Shown here piece by piece: positions 36,950 to 49,100 of a stretch of 64,000 bases of DNA. How positions within the stretch are numbered: position 1 is the stretch's first letter; every line of letters starts with the position of its first letter. The position numbers were made by a program, and so were the translations under genes. Source of the DNA: Myxococcales bacterium. Its GTDB lineage: Bacteria > Myxococcota_A > Polyangia > Haliangiales > Haliangiaceae. Under the pieces are notes generated by a model. That model searched no databases, was not told the origin of the DNA, and saw only the letters and a program-made list of their open reading frames with translations. The stretch lies in contig JAQBQE010000028.1 of assembly GCA_028287135.1 (NCBI GenBank), positions 16,529 to 80,528 of the forward strand, read 5' to 3'.

Positions 36950-38026
36950 ATGCGCGGCATGCGCTCCTGGGGATCGGTAGTGATCGCGCTCGCGCTCGCC
37001 GCGTGTGGTGATGACGGCAAATCTGTCGTCGATGCGCCCGCGGGGGACTCCGACGGTCCCTGCACCACGTGCGTGGATACCGGCGTCGACGCGCCCTTCG
37101 CGCCGACGACGCTGGCCGACACGGGGCTGTGTGCAGATGCCGCGTGCACCACGGTCCAGACCGACGTTCGCGAGTACGCGCCGCAGTACCAGCTCTACGC
37201 GGACGGCTCGACCAAGCGCCGCTGGATCTGGTTGCCGCCGGGGACGACGATCGACACGACCGACATGAACCACTGGAAGTTCCCGGTCGGCACGAAGGTG
37301 TGGAAGGAGTTCACGCGCGGCACGGTCCGGGTCGAGACCCGGTTCATGACCAAGCTATCGTCGGACGACGCCGCGCCGGGCGCCTGGTTCTACGCGTCGT
37401 ACGAATGGAACGCGGCGCAGAACGCCACCACGCTCGCGTCGCCGCAGATGGGCGTCCCCGACGCGAACGGTACGCAGCACGACATCCCGTCGCGCTCGAA
37501 TTGCCGGCGATGCCACGAGGGCGTGCCCGGTCGCGTGCTCGGCTTCCAGGCCATCTCGCTCGACTTCGCGGCGCCCGCCGGGCAGCTCGATCTCGCCGAT
37601 GCGATCGCCGCAAATCTGCTGTCAGCGCCGCCGTCGCCGACGAACGGCCCGTACTTCCCGTTCCCTGCTGCCGCCACCGTCGCCGATCGGACCGCGTTCG
37701 GCTACCTGCACGCGAACTGCGGCGGCTGTCACAACCCGCAGGCGCCCGTGTACTCGGCGCTGACGTCGAACATGTCGCTGCGCCTCGACGTCACCAAGCT
37801 CGGCACGGTCGCGATGATTCCTGCGCGGGCGACCACGGTGGGCAACAACGGAACGGTCAGCGGAATGAACGGACCGATCGTGGCTCCGGGCAATCCCGGT
37901 GGCTCGGTGATGATCATGCGGATGAATTCGCTGACGTTCCCGACGAAGATGCCGGAGATCGGGACCGAGACGACCGATCCCGCGGGCATCGCCGCGATCA
38001 CCGCTTGGATCAACCAGCCACCTTGA
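36950..38026 (+). CDS. Lipoprotein with two CXXCH c-type heme motifs
   Basis: Lipobox ALALAACGDDG; CRRCH near 37502 and CGGCH near 37718; stop overlaps truB start. Confidence 0.82.
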   Translation: MRGMRSWGSVVIALALAACGDDGKSVVDAPAGDSDGPCTTCVDTGVDAPFAPTTLADTGLCADAACTTVQTDVREYAPQYQLYADGSTKRRWIWLPPGTTIDTTDMNHWKFPVGTKVWKEFTRGTVRVETRFMTKLSSDDAAPGAWFYASYEWNAAQNATTLASPQMGVPDANGTQHDIPSRSNCRRCHEGVPGRVLGFQAISLDFAAPAGQLDLADAIAANLLSAPPSPTNGPYFPFPAAATVADRTAFGYLHANCGGCHNPQAPVYSALTSNMSLRLDVTKLGTVAMIPARATTVGNNGTVSGMNGPIVAPGNPGGSVMIMRMNSLTFPTKMPEIGTETTDPAGIAAITAWINQPP

Positions 38027-38898
38027 TCGATCTGCACGGCATCCTCATCGTCGACAAGCCCGCTGGCGTCTCGTCCGCGCTCGCCGTCGATCGCGTCAAG
38101 CACTCGCTCGGTGTCCGCCGCGTGGGCCACGGCGGCACGCTCGATCCGCTCGCGACCGGCGTGCTCGCGATCTGCCTCGGGGGAGCGACCAAGCTCGCGC
38201 CGTACCTGCTCGCCGATGACAAGGAGTACATCGCGGACGGGATCCTCGGCGTCGAGATGGACACGCTCGATCGCACCGGTGCGATCACAGCCGAGCGCGA
38301 GGTCGCGGTCACGCGGGAGGCGATGCTCGCCGCGATCGAGCAGTTCCGCGGCGAACAGGATCAGATTCCGCCGATGTACTCGGCGATCAAGCAGGGCGGG
38401 GTGCGGATGTACGAACGCGCGCGCGCGGGCGAGGAGGTCGAGCGGGCCGCGCGCCGGATCCGGATCGATCACCTCGAGCTCGTGATGTTCGAGCCGCCGC
38501 GGTTCCGGATCGCGGTCGCGTGCAGCAAGGGGACGTACATCCGCAGCCTGGTCGCGGATCTCGGCACCGCGGTCGGAGCCGGTGCTCACCTCGCCGAGCT
38601 GCGGCGAACGCGCGCTGGAAAATTCACGATCGCGCAGGCGGTGCCGCTCGATCGCGTCGGCGTGATCGACCTCGCGCCCCACCTGTTCGGCATGAGTGCG
38701 GCGATCACCTTGCCGGCCGTGGTCGTCGCCGACGAGCTCCACCATCAGATCCGGAGCGGGCTTCAGATGCCGGTGGAAACCCTGACCGCCGAGAACCACG
38801 AGCGATTCCAGATCGTTGCCACCAGCGGCCGGCTGCTCGCGATCGTCCATCCCGAGGACGGCAAGGTGATCTACGACCGTGTGTTCCCCGAGCCTTGA
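38023..38898 (+). CDS. truB: tRNA pseudouridine(55) synthase
   Basis: GILIVDKPAGVSSALAVDRVKHSLGVRRVGHGGTLDPLATGVLAICLGGATKLAPYLLADDKEY; TTG 38023 overlapping TGA is the only plausible start. Confidence 0.93.
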   Translation: MIDLHGILIVDKPAGVSSALAVDRVKHSLGVRRVGHGGTLDPLATGVLAICLGGATKLAPYLLADDKEYIADGILGVEMDTLDRTGAITAEREVAVTREAMLAAIEQFRGEQDQIPPMYSAIKQGGVRMYERARAGEEVERAARRIRIDHLELVMFEPPRFRIAVACSKGTYIRSLVADLGTAVGAGAHLAELRRTRAGKFTIAQAVPLDRVGVIDLAPHLFGMSAAITLPAVVVADELHHQIRSGLQMPVETLTAENHERFQIVATSGRLLAIVHPEDGKVIYDRVFPEP

Positions 38899-38985
38899 CG
38901 CTCGGCCCGGTTTCCCCCAATCTCCGCCCTCGACCACGGCGCTCGTTCACGTCAGGACGCGGCCGCTGGTGACTGGAGCAACAGC

Positions 38986-39255
38986 ATGTCTCTCTCTTCC
39001 GTTCGCAAAGCCGACATCGTCACCAAGTTCGCGCAGCACCCGGGCGATACCGGTTCTCCGGAGGTCCAGGTCGCGCTGCTCTCCGAGCGCGTCACCCACC
39101 TCACCGAGCACCTCAAGAACAACGCGAAGGATCACCACAGCCGTCGTGGTCTCCTGCTGATGGTCGGCCAGCGCCGCGCGCTGCTCGACTACCTGAAGCG
39201 CAAGGATCTCTCGCGCTACAAGAAGCTGATCGAGACGCTCGGCCTCCGCCGCTAG
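38986..39255 (+). CDS. rpsO: 30S ribosomal protein S15
   Basis: [76 protein letters not shown]. Confidence 0.98.
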   Translation: MSLSSVRKADIVTKFAQHPGDTGSPEVQVALLSERVTHLTEHLKNNAKDHHSRRGLLLMVGQRRALLDYLKRKDLSRYKKLIETLGLRR

Positions 39256-39266
39256 GTGGTTCGCTG

Positions 39267-39776
39267 ATGCGGGCGTCGCTGGTCGCAGTGCTTCTTCTGG
39301 AAGCGCTCGTCGGCTGCGGCAAGAGGTCATCTGATCCGGGTCCCTCGGCGACCTCACGCGAGGTCACCGGGACGATCACCGTCGACGGCACGCCGTTGAC
39401 GGTGGCGTCGTGTCGTCCGGGCCGCGACATCACGACGTATGTCGAGGCGCTGACATCCGCGGGCGTGCTGCGCTTCGAGGACCGTCAGCTGTTCTGGAGC
39501 GCGGATCCGATGGCGATCGCGCGCGGTGAGGTGCTGACCTGCGAGCAGCTCGACCGGAGCTGGGGCGGCGGCACGCGCGCCGACGGCACCGCGTACTGGC
39601 GCGGCACGCTCGTGTTCCGCTGCAAGGCGGGCGCACGATCGATCACCGGCGACCTGAAGCTCGACTGCGGCAACATCACTGCCGAGGAGCGAGCGCAGCT
39701 CGATCACAACCGCCAGGAGCTGCGCGACGAACAGACGCAGCAGCGAGACGGTGCCGGCTCGAGCGTCGCGCCGTAG
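39267..39776 (+). CDS. Putative lipoprotein, hypothetical
   Basis: MRASLVAVLLLEALVGCGKRSSDPG lipobox; 11 nt after rpsO. Confidence 0.7.
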   Translation: MRASLVAVLLLEALVGCGKRSSDPGPSATSREVTGTITVDGTPLTVASCRPGRDITTYVEALTSAGVLRFEDRQLFWSADPMAIARGEVLTCEQLDRSWGGGTRADGTAYWRGTLVFRCKAGARSITGDLKLDCGNITAEERAQLDHNRQELRDEQTQQRDGAGSSVAP

Positions 39777-40095
39777 CCAGCGCTTCGCTCTATCGCCGTT
39801 CGTGGTTTGCGGATCGGTGCGGGGGGCCCACGGCGGACGGTGCCGCCGGTTCTGTCTCGGTTTCGAGGAGTTCGCGGGTTCCGCAGTGGCAGGACCAGCG
39901 ACGGTCAGGAGCCACGCGGCAGCCAGGAAACCACCGGCATGTCGCCACGCCATGGGACCCCGCCCGTATCAGTTTGGGGGCTTGGTTTTTGAAATCTGCT
40001 GTGCCATAACGCCCACCGTTAACTAGCTAGAAACCGTCACGTAGCGTCGCAGCAAGCTCCAAGAGAATCGACCAGGTTTGATCGTTCCGTCGAGG

Positions 40096-40117
40096 CGCCC
40101 GAGCTCAGGTTCGGGCG
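40096..40117 (+). promoter_or_regulatory. Hairpin in pnp 5' leader
   Basis: CGCCCGA-GCTCAGGT-TCGGGCG, perfect 7-bp stem 68 nt upstream of the pnp ATG. Confidence 0.45.
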
Positions 40118-40184
40118 ATTGGACAGAGGGACCAGGCCACGAAACTCGGCGGCCCAGTGCGACGTGACTCAAACAGGAGCACGT

Positions 40185-42308
40185 ATGCCGTTCGTTCGTG
40201 AGTCCGCCATGGTTGGCGGAAAAGAGATCATCGTCGAGACCGGGAAGTGGGCCAAGCAGGCCGGCGGATCGGTCGTCATTCGTTGTGGCGACAGCATGTT
40301 GCTGGTCACCGCCACCGGGTCGTCGCAGCCGCGCGACATCGACTTCATGCCGCTGACCTGCGAGTACCAGGAGAAGTTCTACTCGTCGGGCAAGATCCCC
40401 GGCAGCTTCTTCCGCCGCGAGGGTCGGACGACCAACGACGAGATCCTCGTCTGCCGCCTGATGGATCGCCCGATGCGCCCGCTGTTCCCGAAGGGCTGGT
40501 TCATCGACACCCAGATCATCGCCAACGTGATCTCGTTCGATCGCGAGAATGCGACCGACGTGCTCGCGATGACCGGCGCGTCGTGCGCGCTGCACATCTC
40601 CGACCTCGTGTGGGACGGTCCGCTCGCGGGCGTCCGCATCGGTCGCATCGACGGCGAGTTCGTCGCGAACCCGACGTTCGCCGAGCGCGAGAAGTCCGAC
40701 ATGGACATCATCGTGGCCGCCTCGAAGGACGCGATCATGATGGTCGAAGGCGAGATGGAGGAGCTGCAGGAGGACACGATCATCGATGCCCTGCTGTTCG
40801 CTCATAAGGCCGTCCAGCCGCTGATCGAGCTCCAGGAGCGCCTCCGTGCCGCGAACGGCAAGGAGAAGCGCCCGTTCACGCCGCCCGTCACCGACGAGGC
40901 GCTTGCGTCGAAGGTCAAGGAGTCCGCGTGGGATCGCCTCAAGGAGGTGATGCTGATCAAGGACAAGAAGCAGCGGCGCGAGGGCATCGGCAACCTCCAC
41001 ACGGAGACCCGCACGGCGCTGACCGCCGAGGGCCAGCCGTGGGCCGGCAAGCCGAAGGACGTCGACGCGGCGTTCGCCAAGCTCCAGAAGAAGTGGGCAC
41101 GCGGTCACACGATCTCGACCAAGACCCGCATCGACGGCCGCAAGCCGAACGAGATCCGCGCGATCAGCGTGGAGACCGGCGTGCTGCCGCGCGCGCACGG
41201 CTCGGCGCTGTTCACCCGTGGCGAGACCCAGGCGCTGGTCGCCGTCACGCTCGGCACCAAGTACGACGAGAAGAAGCAAGACACCCTGATGGGTGACACG
41301 AAGAAGACCTTCTACATGGACTACAACTTCCCGCCGTTCTCGACGGGAGAGGTCAAGATGCTCCGCGGCCAGTCGCGCCGCGAGGTCGGTCACGGCTTCC
41401 TCGCCGAGCGCTCGGTCGAGGCGATCGTGCCGGTGTACGAGGACTTCCCGTACACGATCCGCGTGGTCTCGGACATCCTCGAGAGCAACGGCTCGTCGTC
41501 GATGGCGTCGGTGTGCGGCGGTTCGCTCGCACTCATGGACGCAGGCGTTCCCACCAAGTCGCCGGTCGCGGGTATCGCGATGGGCCTCATGAAGGAAGGC
41601 GATGACTACGTCGTCCTGTCCGACATCCTCGGCGACGAGGATCACCTCGGCGACATGGACTTCAAGGTCACCGGGACGCGCCGTGGCGTGACCGCGCTGC
41701 AGATGGACATCAAGGTCGACGGCCTGACCCGCGAGATCCTCGAGAAGGCGCTCGCGCAGGCGAAGGAGGGTCGCCTCCACATCCTCGACAAGATGGATTC
41801 GGCGCTCTCGGCGGCACGCGACGAGGTCTCGGTCTACGCACCGCGCATCGTCACGATCACCGTCAAGCCCGACAAGGTCCGCGACATCATCGGACCCGGT
41901 GGCAAGACCATCCGCGCGATCCAGGAGCAGACCGGCGCGCAGATCGACATCAACGACTCCGGTGTCGTGTCGATCGCATCGTCGAGCTCGAAGGCGATCG
42001 AGCAGGCGACGGCACTGATCTCCGGGCTCACGATGGAGCCCGAGGTCGGCGCTTACTACAACGGCGTCGTGAAGAAGATCGTCGAGATCGGGGCGTTCGT
42101 CGAGATCATCCCCGGCACCGACGGCCTCCTGCACATCTCCGAAGTCTCGAAGGAGCGCATCCGCTCGGTCGAGGACGTCCTCAAGGAGGGCGAGGAGGTC
42201 ATCGTCAAGTGCATCAAGGTCGACCGTGACGGCAAGATCCGTCTGTCGCGCCGCGAGGCACTCGAGGCGAACCCGGGTCCCGAGGAAGTTCACAACTACG
42301 TGATCTGA
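40185..42308 (+). CDS. pnp: Polyribonucleotide nucleotidyltransferase (PNPase)
   Basis: [27 protein letters not shown]…[29 protein letters not shown]…MPFVRE start at ATG 40185; KH/S1: [23 protein letters not shown]. Confidence 0.97.
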   Translation: MPFVRESAMVGGKEIIVETGKWAKQAGGSVVIRCGDSMLLVTATGSSQPRDIDFMPLTCEYQEKFYSSGKIPGSFFRREGRTTNDEILVCRLMDRPMRPLFPKGWFIDTQIIANVISFDRENATDVLAMTGASCALHISDLVWDGPLAGVRIGRIDGEFVANPTFAEREKSDMDIIVAASKDAIMMVEGEMEELQEDTIIDALLFAHKAVQPLIELQERLRAANGKEKRPFTPPVTDEALASKVKESAWDRLKEVMLIKDKKQRREGIGNLHTETRTALTAEGQPWAGKPKDVDAAFAKLQKKWARGHTISTKTRIDGRKPNEIRAISVETGVLPRAHGSALFTRGETQALVAVTLGTKYDEKKQDTLMGDTKKTFYMDYNFPPFSTGEVKMLRGQSRREVGHGFLAERSVEAIVPVYEDFPYTIRVVSDILESNGSSSMASVCGGSLALMDAGVPTKSPVAGIAMGLMKEGDDYVVLSDILGDEDHLGDMDFKVTGTRRGVTALQMDIKVDGLTREILEKALAQAKEGRLHILDKMDSALSAARDEVSVYAPRIVTITVKPDKVRDIIGPGGKTIRAIQEQTGAQIDINDSGVVSIASSSSKAIEQATALISGLTMEPEVGAYYNGVVKKIVEIGAFVEIIPGTDGLLHISEVSKERIRSVEDVLKEGEEVIVKCIKVDRDGKIRLSRREALEANPGPEEVHNYVI

Positions 42309-42344
42309 TCGTCGCTGCCTCGCGAGCTGCGAGGAGATGACGTC

Positions 42345-42375
42345 AACGGCCCCGATCACCTCGGGGCCGTTTTCG
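42345..42375 (+). terminator. Intrinsic terminator after pnp
   Basis: AACGGCCCCGA-TCACC-TCGGGGCCGTT perfect 11-bp stem followed by a T-rich tract. Confidence 0.9.
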
Positions 42376-42479
42376 GTTTCGGCGCCGGTGACTCGGGCCG
42401 CGACGACGGACGTTTCGAGCACGGTCGCGACGCGCGCTGCCGTGTCAGCGGCGTTCTGCCGGTGCTACGATGATCGGCG

Positions 42480-42920
42480 ATGCGACCGCGCGTGCAGATC
42501 AAGAAGCTGCGTCCCGATGCAGTGGTTCCGGCGTACATGAGCGAGCACGCTGCGGGCCTCGACCTGTCGGCGGCGATCGCTGCTCCGATGGTCATCCAGC
42601 CAGGCGAGCGCACCGCGATCGGCACCGGCCTCGCATTCGCGCTTCCGCCTGGATACGAAGGGCAGATTCGCCCGCGTTCAGGCCTCGCGCGCAAGCACGG
42701 CATCACGCTGGTGAACTCTCCCGGCACGCTCGATGCGGACTTTCGCGCCGAGCTGATGGTGCTCGTGATCAATCACGGAGCGGAGCCGGTGCGGATCCAG
42801 CCCGGCGATCGGATCGCGCAGATCGTGATCGCGCCCGTGGTGCAGGCCGAGCTGGTCGAGGTCGACGAGCTCGACACCACCGCCCGGGGCGCCGGCGGTT
42901 TCGGGTCGACGGGGCGATGA
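42480..42920 (+). CDS. dut: dUTP diphosphatase
   Basis: [68 protein letters not shown]…[10 protein letters not shown]…[12 protein letters not shown]. Confidence 0.96.
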   Translation: MRPRVQIKKLRPDAVVPAYMSEHAAGLDLSAAIAAPMVIQPGERTAIGTGLAFALPPGYEGQIRPRSGLARKHGITLVNSPGTLDADFRAELMVLVINHGAEPVRIQPGDRIAQIVIAPVVQAELVEVDELDTTARGAGGFGSTGR

Positions 42921-43480
42921 GCGCACACGACGACGACGGTTCGCGGTTCGACGACGACATCGTCCCCACGATGATCGATCCGGAGGTCCCGACCGGAGTC
43001 CGCGATCGGCCCGCGATGTTCGATCCAACGGCTCGGCTGAAGGACAACCGGCGTTCGCTACCTCCGCAGAATGCGCGATCGTTCGTGCCGCCCGTGATCC
43101 CGATGACGAAGCCACCGGCCGAGCCGCTCCCGGTCCGGCCTCCGCGCCAGGCGGCCGGCTTCGATCCGCACGTCCGGATCGACGACAACAGCCGCACCGT
43201 CCAGGTCGACGCGGGAACCGGACCGATGCGCGTGATCTCGATGAAGACGCCGGGGCAGGGCGATGCCGCGAAGCACGATCGGGCGATCCCGGAGGTCAAG
43301 CTGCGCGCGCTCTCCGAAATTCACCAGACGCCGGCACGCGGGATGGGCAACCTCGCTGCGCCCTACGATCCGCAAGAATCCCGCTCCCGGCGCCGCCTCG
43401 ACCACGTGATCTGGGCATCCGCCGCGGTGATCGTCGCGTCGATCGTGACGCTCGCGATCTGGTTTCTCTCGCGTCGCTGA
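42917..43480 (+). CDS. Hypothetical protein with C-terminal TM anchor
   Basis: ATG 42917 overlaps dut TGA (ATGA); TM near C-terminus ([25 protein letters not shown]). Confidence 0.75.
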   Translation: MSAHDDDGSRFDDDIVPTMIDPEVPTGVRDRPAMFDPTARLKDNRRSLPPQNARSFVPPVIPMTKPPAEPLPVRPPRQAAGFDPHVRIDDNSRTVQVDAGTGPMRVISMKTPGQGDAAKHDRAIPEVKLRALSEIHQTPARGMGNLAAPYDPQESRSRRRLDHVIWASAAVIVASIVTLAIWFLSRR

Positions 43481-43529
43481 CCGCTGCCGTGGCCCCGCCA
43501 GGAGGCTGTGGTAAAAGGTCCCCGCCCCG

Positions 43530-45853
<2,324 letters not shown>

Positions 45854-45862
<9 letters not shown>

Positions 45863-46127
45863 TGCCCGAGCCAGGGACGCTTTCCACTGTCTCAACTCTC
45901 GATCCGGAAATGCGCGAATTCACAGACCCCAGAAGGGACGGTCTCCACTATCTCCGTCCTACCCCCGACCTCAGCGCTCAGCGGCACGATCGGGACATTG
46001 CGCGCCTGGCCCCACGACTCGAACCGAGAAAGTGGAGACCGTCCCTTTTGACACCAAGGATCTCGCAAGGTTCCATGTCGAGAGTTGAGAAAGTGGAAAG
46101 CGTCCCTGGCTCGGGGGCCGCGTGCTG
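45854..46127. repeat. REP/MITE-like nested inverted-repeat element between purC and purL
   Basis: Outer arms 45865-45902 and 46078-46115 (38 nt, one mismatch, inverted); inner arms 45933-45954 and 46026-46047 (22 nt, one mismatch, inverted); flanking direct repeat GCCGCGTG(A/C)TG at 45854-45864 and 46117-46127. Confidence 0.85.
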
Positions 46128-49100
46128 ATCATCGGCGGCCGCGCAGCACTGAGCGCGGCGCGGAAGGCGCGCGTACTCGCGAAGATCCGCGCGGCGTTTC
46201 CCGGTGTCACCGGGCTCGAGACGCGGTGGGCGCACCTGCTCACGACGACGCGTCCGCTAGCTGCGGCCGAGAGGGCGCAACTCGAGCAGATGCTGACGTA
46301 CGGGCCGGCAGAGACGCCGGCGGAGGCGAGCGGGCCGAGCGAGACGTTCTGGATCGCGCCGCGGCTCGGCACGATCTCGCCGTGGTCGTCCAAGGCGACC
46401 GACATCGCGCATGTCTGCGGCCTCGACGTGGTCACCCGGATCGAGCGCGCGATCGCGTACACGTTCGCGGGGCGCGGCGATCCGGCGGCGATCGGCGCGC
46501 TGCTCGCGGACCGGATGACCGAGAGCGTGATCACACGCGAGACCGACTTCGCGCTCGTGATCGGAGGTCATGGCGGGGAGCCGCGTCCTCTCGGTCACAT
46601 CGAGCTCGGCGCGAACGGAGCGGCGACCCTGCGCGAGGCAAGCAACCGGCTCGGTCTCGCACTCGCCGACGACGAGATCGAGTACCTCGTCGCCAAGTAC
46701 GGCGAGCTCGGTCGCGATCCGACGGACGTCGAGCTGATGATGTTCGCGCAGGCGAACAGCGAGCACTGCCGCCACAAGATCTTCAACGCGGAGTTCTTCG
46801 TCAGCGGCGTGAAGCAAGAGAAGTCGCTGTTCCAGCTGATCAAGCGCACGAACGAGGTCAGCCCGGGTGGCGTGCTCTCGGCGTACAAGGACAACGCGGC
46901 GGTCGTCGAGGGCTCGGTCGCGACCCGGTTCTTCCCCGGCGCCGATCACGCGTACCGCGGCATCACCGAGCCCGTGCACATCCTCGGCAAGGTCGAGACT
47001 CACAACCATCCCACTGCGATCTCACCGTTCCCCGGCGCGGCGACCGGCTCGGGTGGCGAGATCCGCGACGAGGGTGCGACCGGTCGCGGCGCCAAGCCGA
47101 AGGCTGGCCTCGTCGGGTTCACGGTCTCCGATCTGCGGTTCCCTGGCGCGCTCGAGCCGTGGGAGCCCGCGGCAGGCGAGTGGATCGGATCGCCGTCGCG
47201 GATCGCGAGCGCGCTCGAGATCATGACCGACGGCCCGCTCGGCGGCGCCGCGTTCAACAACGAGTTCGGCCGTCCCGCGATCCTCGGGTACTTCCGGACG
47301 TTCGAGCTCCCCGAGGGGGCTACCGTCCGCGGCTATCACAAGCCGGTGATGCTCGCCGGTGGCATCGGGTCCGTGCGCGAGACCCACGTCCAGAAGGCGA
47401 AGGTCTCCGCCGGCGCGGCGCTGATCGTCCTCGGCGGACCGGCATTCCTGATCGGGCTCGGCGGTGGTGCGGCGAGCTCGGTCTCGCAGGGCGCCTCGGC
47501 GGAGGATCTCGACTTCGCATCGGTGCAGCGCGAGAACGCGGAGATCCAGCGCCGCTGCCAGGAAGTGATCGATCGCTGCTGGGCCCAGGGCGACCACAAC
47601 CCGATCCTCTCGATCCACGATGTCGGCGCCGGTGGCCTGTCGAACGCCATGCCGGAGCTCGTGCACGACGCCGGCCTCGGCGGCACGCTCGAGCTCCGCG
47701 CGATTCCGACCGGCGAGCCGGATCTGTCGCCGCTCGAGCTGTGGTCGAACGAATCGCAGGAGCGCTACGTGCTCGCGATCGATCCGGCGCGCGTTCCCGA
47801 GTTCGCGGCGCTGTGCGAACGCGAGCGCGCGCCGTGGGCGCAGCTCGGTACCGCCACGCCCGATGGTCGGCTGACCGTCACCGATCGGCGCGGTGGTCCC
47901 GCACCGGTCGACCTGCCGCTCGAGGTCGTGCTCGGCAAGGCCCCACGGATGACCCGTCGCGCGGAGCCCGTCGCTCCGGCGCGGGTGCCGCTCGATCTGC
48001 GCGGTGCGACCGTCGCCGAGGCGCTCGACCGCGTGCTCGGACTGCCGACCGTCGCCGACAAGTCGTTCCTCGTCACGATCGGCGATCGCACCGTCGGTGG
48101 CATGGTCGCGCGCGACTCGATGGTCGGTCCGTTCCAGGTCCCGGTCGCGGACTGCGCGCTGACCACGGCGGGCTTCGATACCGATGCGGGCGAGGTGATG
48201 TCGCTCGGAGAGCGGCCGCCGGTCGCGCTGCTCGATGCTGCCGCCGCGTCGCGCCTCGCGATCGCCGAGGCAATCACGAACTTGATGGGCGTGCCGATCG
48301 GCGAGCTGTCGCGGATCAAGCTGTCGTGCAACTGGATGGCCGCCGCCGGGCACCCCGGTGAGGATGCGCGGCTCTACGACGGCGTGCGCGCGGCGAGCGA
48401 GACCGCGGTCGCCCTCGGCATCTCGATCCCGGTCGGCAAGGACTCGATGTCGATGCGCACGGTGTGGGCCGCCCCGCCGTACGCGGCATCGACCGGCGCA
48501 GCGGGTTCTGCGACGGCGGGCGCACCCGGATCCTCGTCAGCCACCGCCTCCGCGACCGCTGCCACGCTCGCCGACATCGAGCGTTCGATCTCCGGTGGCC
48601 CGGCGCCCGGCTCACCGGCTGCGACGCCCGAGAACGCGGCGATCGATCGCGAGCTCGCGGAGCTCGAGCGTGCTGCGCAGAAGACGCTCGATCTCGAGGA
48701 GCTCGCGCGCATGCGCGGGGATCAGCCCGGCGCGCGTGGCGACACATATGCGGCGCAGACGTACGGTTCGAAGGTCGGAGCCGCCGTCGCGGCGGCGGAT
48801 GCGATCGGCGATCGCGTTGCTGCCGGTTCATCGGTTCCCTTCGTGCCGTCCGCCACGCCGGCGACGGCCGCCGCGTCGACGCGCTCGGTGGTCTCGCCGG
48901 TCACGCTCGTCGTCACCGCGTTCGGACCGGTCACCAGCGTGCGCGCGGCGGTGACGCCCGAGCTGCGCGGCGACGGTCACGAGCTGCTGCTCGTCGATCT
49001 CGGCGCCGGCAAGGGACGGCTCGGTGGCTCGTGTCTCGCCCAGGTGTTCGGCCAGCTCGGCGACGTGCCGCCCGATCTCGACGATGCGAAGCTGCTCGCC

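Noticed and set aside
37069-38898. 609-aa + ORF reading through the lipoprotein gene into truB
   Set aside because: Only the part from about 38023 is TruB; the upstream part is an out-of-frame, Arg-rich reading of the lipoprotein gene.
40023-42422. 799-aa minus-strand ORF antisense to pnp
   Set aside because: Composition-driven; pnp on the + strand is unambiguous.
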